In this document: one piece after another, positions 43,532-50,618 of the stretch | Position numbering within the stretch: position 1 is the first letter of the stretch | Layout of the letters: each line of letters begins with the position of its first letter | Notes under the pieces: model-generated | What the model saw: only the letters and a program-made list of their open reading frames with translations | Database searches by the model: none | What the model was told of the DNA's origin: nothing | NCBI RefSeq assembly: GCF_001594015.1 | Contig: NZ_LTBC01000007.1 | Location: forward strand, 50,095 to 114,094 | Reading direction: 5' to 3' | DNA from: Moorella mulderi DSM 14980 | GTDB lineage: Bacteria > Bacillota > DSM-521 > Neomoorellales > Neomoorellaceae | DNA length: 64,000 nucleotides | Translations under genes and position numbers: made by a program

Positions 43532-45013
43532 CTAACCCAGCAAATCGCGCAGCTCGTTTGAGCGCTTGTGATGCCTTAGCCTCTTAAGGGCCTTGGCTTC
43601 GATTTGGCGTATGCGCTCGCGCGTTACACCAAAATGCTGTCCGACCTCCTCCAGGGTTTGTGGCTCATGGCCGTCGAAACCAAAACGTAACCGCAAGACC
43701 TGTTCCTCTCTAGGTTTCAACGAGGCCATAAGTTTAGCCACAACCTCTTGTAACAAAGACCAGTTCAGGTCGTGATCCGGCGACGCCCCATATTTCTCCA
43801 GGAACCACGTCGGATACGTTCCCATTTCTTCCCATTCGGCCAGCGTGGCTTCCCAGGACAATATAGGCTGGGACACAGCCTGCAACTCGCGCACCCGCCA
43901 TTCAGGCAAATCCATTTCACCAGCGATTTCTTCTGCTGTTGGCTCTCGCCCGTGGACCTGGTAGAAATCGTCGTTTATGTTTTGCAGCCGCCTGACGGTT
44001 TCTAACAAGTGAGCCGGCAAACGAACAGCCCGGCCGTGGTCGGCAATAGCCCGGCTAATAGTCTGGAAAATCCACCAGGAAGAATAGGTACTAAGACGGA
44101 ACCCGCGGCGCCAGTCAAATCTTTTCAGCGCCTTCATCAAGCCAATACACCCTTCCTGGAATAGATCGAGGAGGTCCATACCTAGGCCGACGTAATTTGT
44201 GGCCAGATTAAAAACATGCCCCAGGTTGGCTTCAATCAGGCGTGACGCAGCCTTCCAGTCGCCCTCCTCGGCCAGGCAGGCCAGCCGCCGTTCCTCGCTA
44301 GCTGTCAGCTTTTTTTGCCGGCCAATATCCTGCAGTAACATCTGCACCCCGAGATCAGCGAAAAGATCCGGCTCCTCCTCGCCTTGCATCTCATTATCTT
44401 CTTCGGAAGCATTACGGTACACCTGGGATAAGTCAACCTCCGGAACATCAATCCCCTTTGAGCCCAAATAATCAAATAGCTGGCGAACTTCAAACGATGA
44501 TAGACGACAGTCTTCAATAAGGGTTAGGATGTCTTTAGCGGAGAGCGGCCCCGTTCCCGCCTGGAATAACAAATTATCGATAGCTTCTTCGAGGCACGAA
44601 GCTGGTTCAGGTTGCTCCAGGTCTTCTTCCAGGTAATAGTCATACCTCTTGTGCCGTCTTCTGGGTACCACTTCCGGCCGCTGCGGGCTCTCCGGAGTGA
44701 CTTCCTGGTAACGCTGCCAGTTCCTGTTCACGACCTGACTGTCCGGTAATTGATCAACAAGCTCTATCCCTTCAGCGATCAGGCGTTCATAGACCCAGTC
44801 GAGGGCTTCCATGGAGACATCGCATTCGCTGGCGCGGAACATGTCAATTATGCCCTGGTAGGTGATGTAGCCGCCTTGCCTTTTGCCAAGCGTTACCAAC
44901 TGCTGGCAGCACCGTTCCAGCGCCAGACCTTCCTTCGCCATAACCCTTTCCTCAATTAAGGTGTTTGCCAATTGATAGATCCACGACGGTGTAGGTTTTG
45001 ACCGCTCAAGCAC
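43532..45013 (-). CDS. Sigma-70 family RNA polymerase sigma factor heading the BREX island
   Basis: 493 aa. Regions 1.2-2 lie at about 215-325 (LTASEERRLACLAEEGD, LLDLFQEGCIGLMKALKRFD, RLSTYSSWWIFQTISRAIAD), region 3 at about 330-375 and region 4 at about 425-485 (LKPREEQVLRLRFGFDG, VTRERIRQIEAKALKRLRHH). The N terminus carries two region-1.1-like modules: about 45-95 (GGYITYQGIIDMFRASECDV, YERLIAEGIELVD) and about 145-195 (GPLSAKDILTLIEDCRLSSF, YLGSKGIDVPEVD). The start may be GTG at 45013; a 10-codon frame with a GAGGGGGA ribosome-binding site just upstream (ATG near 45044) ends next to it, hinting at coupling. It is not the only sigma factor of the cell, since rpoD would be elsewhere. Confidence 0.9.
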   Translation of the reverse strand: MLERSKPTPSWIYQLANTLIEERVMAKEGLALERCCQQLVTLGKRQGGYITYQGIIDMFRASECDVSMEALDWVYERLIAEGIELVDQLPDSQVVNRNWQRYQEVTPESPQRPEVVPRRRHKRYDYYLEEDLEQPEPASCLEEAIDNLLFQAGTGPLSAKDILTLIEDCRLSSFEVRQLFDYLGSKGIDVPEVDLSQVYRNASEEDNEMQGEEEPDLFADLGVQMLLQDIGRQKKLTASEERRLACLAEEGDWKAASRLIEANLGHVFNLATNYVGLGMDLLDLFQEGCIGLMKALKRFDWRRGFRLSTYSSWWIFQTISRAIADHGRAVRLPAHLLETVRRLQNINDDFYQVHGREPTAEEIAGEMDLPEWRVRELQAVSQPILSWEATLAEWEEMGTYPTWFLEKYGASPDHDLNWSLLQEVVAKLMASLKPREEQVLRLRFGFDGHEPQTLEEVGQHFGVTRERIRQIEAKALKRLRHHKRSNELRDLLG

Positions 45014-45460
45014 CCCTACCGCCCGTGGTTCTCACCCGAACCAGGCATGGAAGGTCCCCCTCTAAAGCAGTTGATCTAGGTGGCGGTTCGCAAGTTGTTT
45101 TATCTGATTTTCCCGCTTCTGTTAGCTCCTGTCCGGGGAACCTCCGTCAGCAAATTCTTGCACACCAGCCCCGACCGCCTCCTGCCCCCTGGGCTGGCAC
45201 ACGTCTAGCCGCCTGACATCCACTGGCTCTTCGTTGCAGCCGAAGGATGCCGTCAGGAGCATGGCGACCAAGAGCAAGAGTATTATTCCGCTCAAGGGAG
45301 AAGGTTTTTCTTTCGCACTACGGATAGATCTGGTATAAGGGGCCGTAGGAAAATCTTGTTTTCCTCAGTTGGGTTGATTCGCCATTTATGGAAGAATTCC
45401 TTCCGGCCTTTACCGAAATCCGCCTTTATTCTTATAAGCCAGGGTCCTGCGGTAAGTTTT

Positions 45461-45574
45461 TTATCTCTGGGTTATCCACACTTTTAGGTCGGGTTTTTGC
45501 CCCTCCAGCCCGGCAAGAGCGTCATGTTCGAAGCCAGTAAGCCATTTGTAGATAGTGGGCCGGGAAACCCCAGC
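45461..45574 (-). pseudogene. Transposase N-terminal HTH remnant
   Basis: 38 minus-strand codons read AGVSRPTIYKWLTGFEHDAL then AGLEGQKPD, the helix-turn-helix of IS481-type transposases (usual form AGVSRPTVYKW). A stop sits immediately N-terminal of it and a TAA ends it at 45461. It forms the right border of the BREX island and has the same orientation as the DDE fragment at 31930-32180. Confidence 0.75.
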
Positions 45575-45589
45575 TTTTTAGGCCACCGC

Positions 45590-45830
45590 CCTTGGCAAGC
45601 TGGGATTTCACTGTGTTTCGCCAGCTCATCCGAGCGGTCTAGCCTCGTATGGGGTTCTTGTTCATCGGGCCGTGGCTTTGCCTCCGGCTTCCTTCGGATT
45701 CCACCACGCGATGGACAACCTAGCCTTTGGCTAGCAGACGAGTGCTGCCTCACCTGCAGTGGCCTTTCACCACTAAGTTAACACCCAAGCCGGGCACAAA
45801 AAACACGCCTGGTTGGACCGGCCTTACGCC
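45590..45830. other. GC-rich, stem-rich non-coding segment of unknown nature
   Basis: Contains many short pairable runs (GGCTTTGCCTCCGG, TTCCTTCGGATTCC, CCTAGCCTTTGGCTAGC, CAGTGGCCTTTCACCACT), ending in AACACCCAAGCCGGGCAC. The frames that cross it are low in protein character. It resembles sequence I associate with mobile elements in clostridia but I cannot name it. In 45014-45460 I see no convincing gene, only a short minus-strand frame with a lipoprotein-like start and no ribosome-binding site. Confidence 0.35.
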
Positions 45831-45896
45831 CAATTGAAAAATCGTTTCAGGGAAAAAGCCATCTTCCAGGCGACATCCCTAACTGTCCCAAAAATA

Positions 45897-45905
45897 TGAT
45901 ATAAT
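45897..45905 (+). promoter_or_regulatory. Extended -10 promoter element of the rpn gene
   Basis: TGATATAAT: a consensus -10 (45900-45905) preceded by TG. No good -35 box is visible, which fits an extended -10 promoter. It is 23 bp before the GTG start on the plus strand. Confidence 0.6.
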
Positions 45906-45928
45906 TACATCTGGAAGAAGGTGTTCCT

Positions 45929-46891
45929 GTGCCGGAAAATGAATGGAAACCCCGGCCTTCCCACCACCCCCACGACAAGGGTTACAGGCAGCTCCTGGCC
46001 GACAAAAGGGTGTTCCTTGAACTGCTAAAGACCTTCGTCCGGGAAAACTGGGTGGCGGCCATTGACGCAGAGGACCTCATCCTGGTGAATAAGTCCTACG
46101 TCCTCCAGGATTTCAGCGAGAAAGAAGCCGATATTGTCTACAAGCTTAAGATCCGGGACAAAAACGTCATCTTTTATATCCTGCTGGAGCTGCAGTCAAC
46201 GGTAGACTACCTGATACCTTTCCGCCTTTTGCTCTATATGGTCGAGATCTGGCGAGAAATCTACAACAACACCCCGCAGAACGAGCGGGAAAGCAAGAAT
46301 TTCCGCCTGCCGCCCATCATCTCGGCGGTGCTCTACAACGGGGCTAATAACTGGACAGTAGCCAGCACCTTCAAAGAAATGATAAGCAGTTACCAGGAGT
46401 TTGCTGGGTATATTTTGGACTTTAGTTACATACTGTTTGATGTCAATCGCTACAGCGAAGAAGACCTTATCAAAGCTGCCAATGTAATCGCTAGCATATT
46501 TTTACTGGACCAAAAAGCCAGGCCGGAAACGCTAGTAATGCGCCTCCAAAAACTGGCTGGAGCAATAAAGACCATGACTCCCGATGAGTTCCGTCACATA
46601 ACAACCTGGCTGAAACACATTATCAAACCTAAAATGCCTCCCGGCGTACAGGCAAAAGTGGACTCCATCCTGGATGCCAACAATCCCATGGAGGTGGAAC
46701 AGATGATTAGCAACCTGGAAATAGCTCTGGATGAAATGAAGCAAGAAACTCTATTGCAAGGAAAGTTAGAAGGAAAGTTAGAAGTAGCCAAAAACTTACT
46801 CCTGCTTAACGTCGACGTCAACACCATTATCAGAGCCACGGGGCTGAATCTGGAAGAGATAAACACCCTAAGAAGACAACTGGAACATTGA
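45929..46891 (+). CDS. Rpn family recombination-promoting nuclease/putative transposase
   Basis: 320 aa PD-(D/E)XK family protein of the Rpn/YhgA type. The core is HDKGYRQLLADKRVFLELLK, then DIVYKLK and VIFYILLELQSTVDYLIPFR (catalytic Asp...Glu-x-Gln). The C terminus is helical with duplicated GKLEGKLEVAKNLL and ends with an HTH-like TIIRATGLNLEEINTLRR. The start is GTG at 45929 behind AGAAGGTG. It stands alone on the opposite strand between the island and the tRNA operon. Rpn proteins are linked to DNA mobility and, in recent work, to phage defense. Confidence 0.9.
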   Translation: MPENEWKPRPSHHPHDKGYRQLLADKRVFLELLKTFVRENWVAAIDAEDLILVNKSYVLQDFSEKEADIVYKLKIRDKNVIFYILLELQSTVDYLIPFRLLLYMVEIWREIYNNTPQNERESKNFRLPPIISAVLYNGANNWTVASTFKEMISSYQEFAGYILDFSYILFDVNRYSEEDLIKAANVIASIFLLDQKARPETLVMRLQKLAGAIKTMTPDEFRHITTWLKHIIKPKMPPGVQAKVDSILDANNPMEVEQMISNLEIALDEMKQETLLQGKLEGKLEVAKNLLLLNVDVNTIIRATGLNLEEINTLRRQLEH

Positions 46892-47068
46892 TCTTTTCTA
46901 GGTTCTTAACTATTGCCGGCAACATCCCCCTGGAGTTTGCCATAAGTGAGGCGGCCCATGCCACTCACCCCAGGTCCTGCGGCAAAGGGAAAGAATCTGG
47001 ACCCCGCCATTACCTGAAGGCTTTAGAACGAAAACGAAAGCCACGCAAATCTAATGCACATAGGCAAA

Positions 47069-47093
47069 GAAAAATCCGGGCTTCCAACCCGGA
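47069..47093 (-). terminator. Terminator of the six-tRNA operon
   Basis: Minus strand TCCGGG-TTGGAAG-CCCGGA (47093-47075) followed by TTTTTC. It ends the tRNA operon 24 bp after tRNA-Leu. The stretch 46892-47068 shows no gene I can support. Confidence 0.85.
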
Positions 47094-47116
47094 AAATATG
47101 ATTGAGCTTAAAGATG

Positions 47117-47201
47117 TGGTGCGGGCGAGAGGACTTGAACCTCCACGGATATTCTCCACCAGATCCTAAGTCTGGCGCGTCTGCCGTTCCGCCACGCCCG
47201 C
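47117..47201 (-). tRNA. tRNA-Leu (anticodon TAG)
   Basis: 85 nt with a long variable arm (GGTGGAGAATATCC), acceptor GCGGGCG/CGCCCGC, anticodon loop CTTAGGA and encoded CCA. Last gene of the tRNA operon. Confidence 0.97.
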
Positions 47202-47208
47202 AAAAAAA

Positions 47209-47284
47209 TGGTGAGCCATCGGGGAGTCGAACCCCGGACACCCTGATTAAAAGTCAGGTGCTCTACCTGCTGAGCTAATGGCTC
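47209..47284 (-). tRNA. tRNA-Lys (anticodon TTT)
   Basis: 76 nt, acceptor GAGCCAT/ATGGCTC, anticodon loop CTTTTAA, T-arm GGGGTTCGACTCCCC, encoded CCA. Confidence 0.97.
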
Positions 47285-47292
47285 ATAGATAC

Positions 47293-47368
47293 TGGCTGGG
47301 GCGGCTGGATTCGAACCAACGAAATGACGGATCCAAAGTCCGTTGCCTTACCGCTTGGCTACGCCCCA
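47293..47368 (-). tRNA. tRNA-Gln (anticodon TTG)
   Basis: 76 nt, acceptor TGGGGCG/CGCCCCA, anticodon loop CTTTGGA, T-arm with GGTTCGAATCC, encoded CCA. Confidence 0.97.
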
Positions 47369-47384
47369 GCAGAGGATAAAAAAA

Positions 47385-47462
47385 TGGGGTGGGAGATGGG
47401 ACTCGAACCCACGACCCCCAGGGCCACAACCTGGTGCTCTGACCAACTGAGCTACACCCACC
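47385..47462 (-). tRNA. tRNA-His (anticodon GTG)
   Basis: 78 nt including the extra G at -1 (47462) that pairs with C73, a tRNA-His identity feature. The anticodon loop is TTGTGGC and CCA is encoded. The acceptor has one T-T mismatch at the sixth pair. Confidence 0.95.
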
Positions 47463-47480
47463 ATATCTTCCTATCTTTGC

Positions 47481-47557
47481 TGGCGCGCCTGGCAGGGTTC
47501 GAACCTGCGGCCCGCGGCTTAGAAGGCCGCTGCTCTATCCAGCTGAGCTACAGGCGC
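47481..47557 (-). tRNA. tRNA-Arg (anticodon TCT)
   Basis: 77 nt, acceptor GCGCCTG/CAGGCGC, anticodon loop CTTCTAA, encoded CCA. Confidence 0.97.
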
Positions 47558-47565
47558 TTGATTCC

Positions 47566-47639
47566 TGGAGCGGGTGATGGGAATCGAACCCACGTAACCA
47601 GCTTGGAAGGCTGGGGCTCTACCATTGAGCTACACCCGC
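47566..47639 (-). tRNA. tRNA-Gly (anticodon TCC)
   Basis: 74 nt, acceptor GCGGGTG/CACCCGC, anticodon loop CTTCCAA, encoded CCA. First gene of the operon. Confidence 0.97.
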
Positions 47640-47650
47640 GCGCAAAGGAT

Positions 47651-47679
47651 ATTATACCGCAAAAACTGCTTCAAGTCAA
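47651..47679 (-). promoter_or_regulatory. Promoter of the six-tRNA operon
   Basis: Minus strand TTGACT (47674-47679), 17-bp spacer, TATAAT (47651-47656). It is about 12 bp upstream of tRNA-Gly(TCC) and just after the rdgB stop. Confidence 0.85.
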
Positions 47680-47710
47680 AAACAGTTTTTGCCACTGCCG
47701 GGCAAAATCA

Positions 47711-48334
47711 TTAATATCTTGTATCACCTGCTTTATCGCCCGGCCACAGCCGGCTTAAAACCGGCCAGAGGTTCTGGACGGCCCGGGCCCGGTGGCTGAG
47801 ATTGTTTTTAATTTCCTCCCCCAGTTCGGCCAGGGTTTTACCGTATTCCGGCAGATAAAACAGGGGGTCATAACCGAATCCGCACTCACCCCGGGGCTCC
47901 AGGGCGATGAAGCCTTCCAGGGTGCCTTCAGCCAGGTAAGTGTCTCCTCCGGGAGTTACCAGGGCCAGGGCACAGCGGAAACGGGCCGTACGTTGTTCCC
48001 ACGGTACACCGGCTAAAAGTTGGAGCAGTTTAGCGTTATTCCGCCAGTCATCGGCTGGTTCGCCGGCAAAGCGGGCGGAATAAACCCCCGGCGCTCCATT
48101 AAGAAAATCCACTTCCAGACCGGAATCATCCCCCAGAGCCGGCAGGCCGGTGCCTTCTGCCACCGACCGCGCCTTCAAAGTGGCATTTTCCGCAAAGGTC
48201 TGCCCCGTTTCCTCAGGCATACGCAAATCCGGGAAATCCCTTAAGGTTGCCACAACCACATCCAGTCCCCGCAAAAGCTCCCGGAATTCCCTGGCCTTCC
48301 CTTCGTTACCGGTAGCTACGACTATCCTACTCAT
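47711..48334 (-). CDS. rdgB: XTP/dITP diphosphatase (RdgB/HAM1)
   Basis: 207 aa. Signature residues are [14 protein letters not shown] at the start, [33 protein letters not shown] (catalytic Asp) and [19 protein letters not shown]. It removes inosine and xanthosine triphosphates from the nucleotide pool. The ATG overlaps the rph stop by 8 bp, a common rph-rdgB coupling in Firmicutes. Confidence 0.97.
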   Translation of the reverse strand: MSRIVVATGNEGKAREFRELLRGLDVVVATLRDFPDLRMPEETGQTFAENATLKARSVAEGTGLPALGDDSGLEVDFLNGAPGVYSARFAGEPADDWRNNAKLLQLLAGVPWEQRTARFRCALALVTPGGDTYLAEGTLEGFIALEPRGECGFGYDPLFYLPEYGKTLAELGEEIKNNLSHRARAVQNLWPVLSRLWPGDKAGDTRY

Positions 48335-49082
48335 GGCCTGTCCCTACCTGGTCCGCCAGGGGCCCCAGGACCTGCCGCTGGATGGCAATTAAACTGGCTA
48401 TCCCTTCCCCGGCCAGGTCGAGCATGGCGGCCATTTCTTCCCGGCTGAAGGGTTGCTTTTCCGCCGTACCCTGGATCTCTACCAGCTGCCCGGAACCGGT
48501 CATAACTACATTCATATCAACACTGGCATGGGAATCTTCCTCAAAATCCAGGTCCAGCAGCAGTTCACCGTTGACCAGTCCCACGCTGACAGCCGCCAGG
48601 AAATCCTCGAGGGGCAGCCGGGGTATGGTCCCGGCCGCCACCAGCCTGGCCAGGGCGTCGGCCAGGGCTACGAAACTGCCGGTAATGGCTGCCGTCCTGG
48701 TACCGCCGTCGGCCTGGAGGACGTCGCAATCAAGCCAGATGGTCCTTTCGCCTAAAATGGCCGTATCGACGACGCTGCGTAACGCCCGGCCGATGAGGCG
48801 CTGGATTTCCTGGGTGCGGCCGCTGATGCGGCCCCGGGTCGCTTCCCGGACGGTCCGCTCTTGGGTTGATCGCGGCAGCAGGGCATACTCGGCTGTAATC
48901 CAGCCCCTGCCGCTGTTGCGTAAAAAGGGTGGTACTTTTTCTTCGACGGTAGCACTGCAGATGACCCGCGTATCGCCCATGCTGATCAATACCGAGCCTT
49001 CAGCGTACTTAAGATAATGCCGTTCTATCGTCACCGGGCGCAACTCCCTGGGGTTACGCCCCTTTGCCCTGGTCAAGGCCAT
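48327..49082 (-). CDS. rph: Ribonuclease PH
   Basis: 251 aa from the ATG at 49082 (GGGGGTG upstream). Motifs are [39 protein letters not shown] and [20 protein letters not shown], then [18 protein letters not shown] and the metal/phosphate residues in [12 protein letters not shown]. It trims tRNA 3' ends phosphorolytically, which fits its place beside a tRNA operon whose genes already encode CCA. Confidence 0.97.
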   Translation of the reverse strand: MALTRAKGRNPRELRPVTIERHYLKYAEGSVLISMGDTRVICSATVEEKVPPFLRNSGRGWITAEYALLPRSTQERTVREATRGRISGRTQEIQRLIGRALRSVVDTAILGERTIWLDCDVLQADGGTRTAAITGSFVALADALARLVAAGTIPRLPLEDFLAAVSVGLVNGELLLDLDFEEDSHASVDMNVVMTGSGQLVEIQGTAEKQPFSREEMAAMLDLAGEGIASLIAIQRQVLGPLADQVGTGHE

Positions 49083-49094
49083 GGTCGCCACCCC

Positions 49095-49901
49095 CTATTC
49101 CAGTTCCAGCTTCCTGGCGCCTTTGAGTTCCGGCCAGCCGACCAGTTTGAATCCCACCTCACTGAACGCCCGGGCATCCCCGCTGACAAAAAAATTGTGG
49201 GCCTGGGAGAAGTGGGGCAGCCTTAAACCGCCGCCGGCGGCCAGGACTTCCTTCAGCTCCCGTACCGTAGCTGCCGCCGGGTCGATTAGAGTTACGCCCG
49301 GGCCGGCTACTTCCTGGATAACGGGTGCCAGGAAGGGATAGTGGGTACACCCCAGGATCAGGGTATCAATTCCCGCCTCTACCAAGGGTTCCACGTACTC
49401 CGCCACTGCCGCCTCTACCTGGGGCCCGGAAACCAGTCCGGCCTCTACCAGGGGTACCAGTTTGGGACAGGCCCGGGCAAAAACCTGGACTTCCCCGGAA
49501 CGGGCGAGGAGGGCTTCCCGGTGGGCATTGCTGGCCACGGTAGCTTCGGTGGCCATGACGCCGATGCGGCCATTTTGTGTTGCCCGCAGGGCTTCTATTA
49601 TTCCGGGTTCAATTACCCCGATAATCGGGACCTGATACTTTTTTTGCAGGTAAGGCAGGGCTACGGCGGAAGTAGTATTGCAGGCATCAACAATAGCCTT
49701 GGCTCCTTTTGCAATTAAAAAGCCGGCAATGGCATCGGCAAAACCTATCAGCTCGTCTACAGTTCGGGAACCATAGGGTACATGGGCCGTATCACCATAA
49801 TAAATAATTGTCTCAGCCGGCAGTTGCCGGGTAATTTCCCGGGCAACCGTCAAACCCCCAACTCCGGAATCAAAAACTCCCACTGGCTGGACGGGCTGCA
49901 C
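49095..49901 (-). CDS. murI: Glutamate racemase
   Basis: 268 aa from the GTG at 49901 (AAGGAG 9 nt upstream). It has the N-terminal GVFDSGVGGLTVAREI and the two catalytic cysteines in VDACNTTSAVAL and LILGCTHYPFLAP. It makes D-glutamate for peptidoglycan. It is 12 bp from rph. Confidence 0.96.
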   Translation of the reverse strand: MQPVQPVGVFDSGVGGLTVAREITRQLPAETIIYYGDTAHVPYGSRTVDELIGFADAIAGFLIAKGAKAIVDACNTTSAVALPYLQKKYQVPIIGVIEPGIIEALRATQNGRIGVMATEATVASNAHREALLARSGEVQVFARACPKLVPLVEAGLVSGPQVEAAVAEYVEPLVEAGIDTLILGCTHYPFLAPVIQEVAGPGVTLIDPAAATVRELKEVLAAGGGLRLPHFSQAHNFFVSGDARAFSEVGFKLVGWPELKGARKLELE

Positions 49902-49985
49902 CGCCCTCAACTCCTTATCGAGGTCCTTATCTTAATATAAAGACCAGCACCTCATATTATATGCTTGCAGCTTAAGCGTTAATGT

Positions 49986-50513
49986 CTATTTTCCTTTGCT
50001 CCGGTAACGGCAAAAACCACCATGAGTGGTTCTTGCTTCATGGACAACCACAAAGGCACCTGGATCCCAATGATTTACCATTTGCTGGATTTCATTTAAC
50101 TGTTTACGGGGAAAACTAAGGTTTAAAATGGGATGGCACCCATCCCGGCCCTGGCCCTCAGTTATAGTAACTCCGAAGCCGGCTGCCCGCAAAGTTTCAG
50201 CCAGTTCAAGGGGATTATGGAGGGTAATTACCTGGACCGTCACCTGCCCCAGGGCCACCTTTTCTTCAATAATACTACCAATAATATTTCCTGTGGCAAA
50301 GCCCATGGCGTAAAAAATAAGGCTCGCCGGATCGTTTAAGCGGTCAACTACATATTTTAAAGCCACCACATAGATGGTAACTTCAAAGAGCCCGATACCG
50401 GCAGCATAAAAGCGTTTACCCCTGACTAAAAGGAGCATTCTTAAAGTAGCCAGGCTGACATCGGTAACCCGGGCCAAAAAAATTAAAAAATACCCCCCCA
50501 CCAAGGCCAGCAC
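49986..50513 (-). CDS. UPF0316/DUF2179-type membrane protein
   Basis: 175 aa. The first 75 residues form three or so transmembrane helices (VGGYFLIFLARVTDVSLAT, GIGLFEVTIYVVALKYVV, FYAMGFATGNIIGSIIEE). The rest is a soluble DUF2179-like domain (VTVQVITLHNPLELAETLRA, VTITEGQGRDG). UPF0316 has no established function. The start is a GTG behind GGGGGG. A terminator-like hairpin (50566-50595) separates it from the amidase gene upstream. Confidence 0.85.
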   Translation of the reverse strand: MLALVGGYFLIFLARVTDVSLATLRMLLLVRGKRFYAAGIGLFEVTIYVVALKYVVDRLNDPASLIFYAMGFATGNIIGSIIEEKVALGQVTVQVITLHNPLELAETLRAAGFGVTITEGQGRDGCHPILNLSFPRKQLNEIQQMVNHWDPGAFVVVHEARTTHGGFCRYRSKGK

Positions 50514-50565
50514 CGGTATCCCCCCTCAGCAGGTTGCCGTTGCTCCCCCATTGTAACAAAGAAGC

Positions 50566-50595
50566 AGGGAGCCTGCAAGTCACTGCAGACTCCCT
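50566..50595 (-). terminator. Hairpin after the amidase gene
   Basis: AGGGAG and CTGCA pair with TGCAG and CTCCCT around a short loop. On the minus strand it is followed by GCTTCTTTGTT, a weak U-tract. Confidence 0.6.
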
Positions 50596-50618
50596 CACGG
50601 GGCTAATTAGCGGTAAAA

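Noticed and set aside
45120..45300. Small minus-strand frame with a hydrophobic start and LTASFGC
   Set aside because: No ribosome-binding site and no acceptable start codon upstream of the hydrophobic segment; the lipobox is also weak.
45484..45781. Open frames of about 90 codons on both strands
   Set aside because: Low protein character, and the minus-strand transposase HTH remnant is in a different frame.
47117..47201. tRNA-Leu 3' end as attachment site of the BREX island
   Set aside because: I looked for a repeat of the tRNA 3' end near 31.9-32.3 kb and found none.
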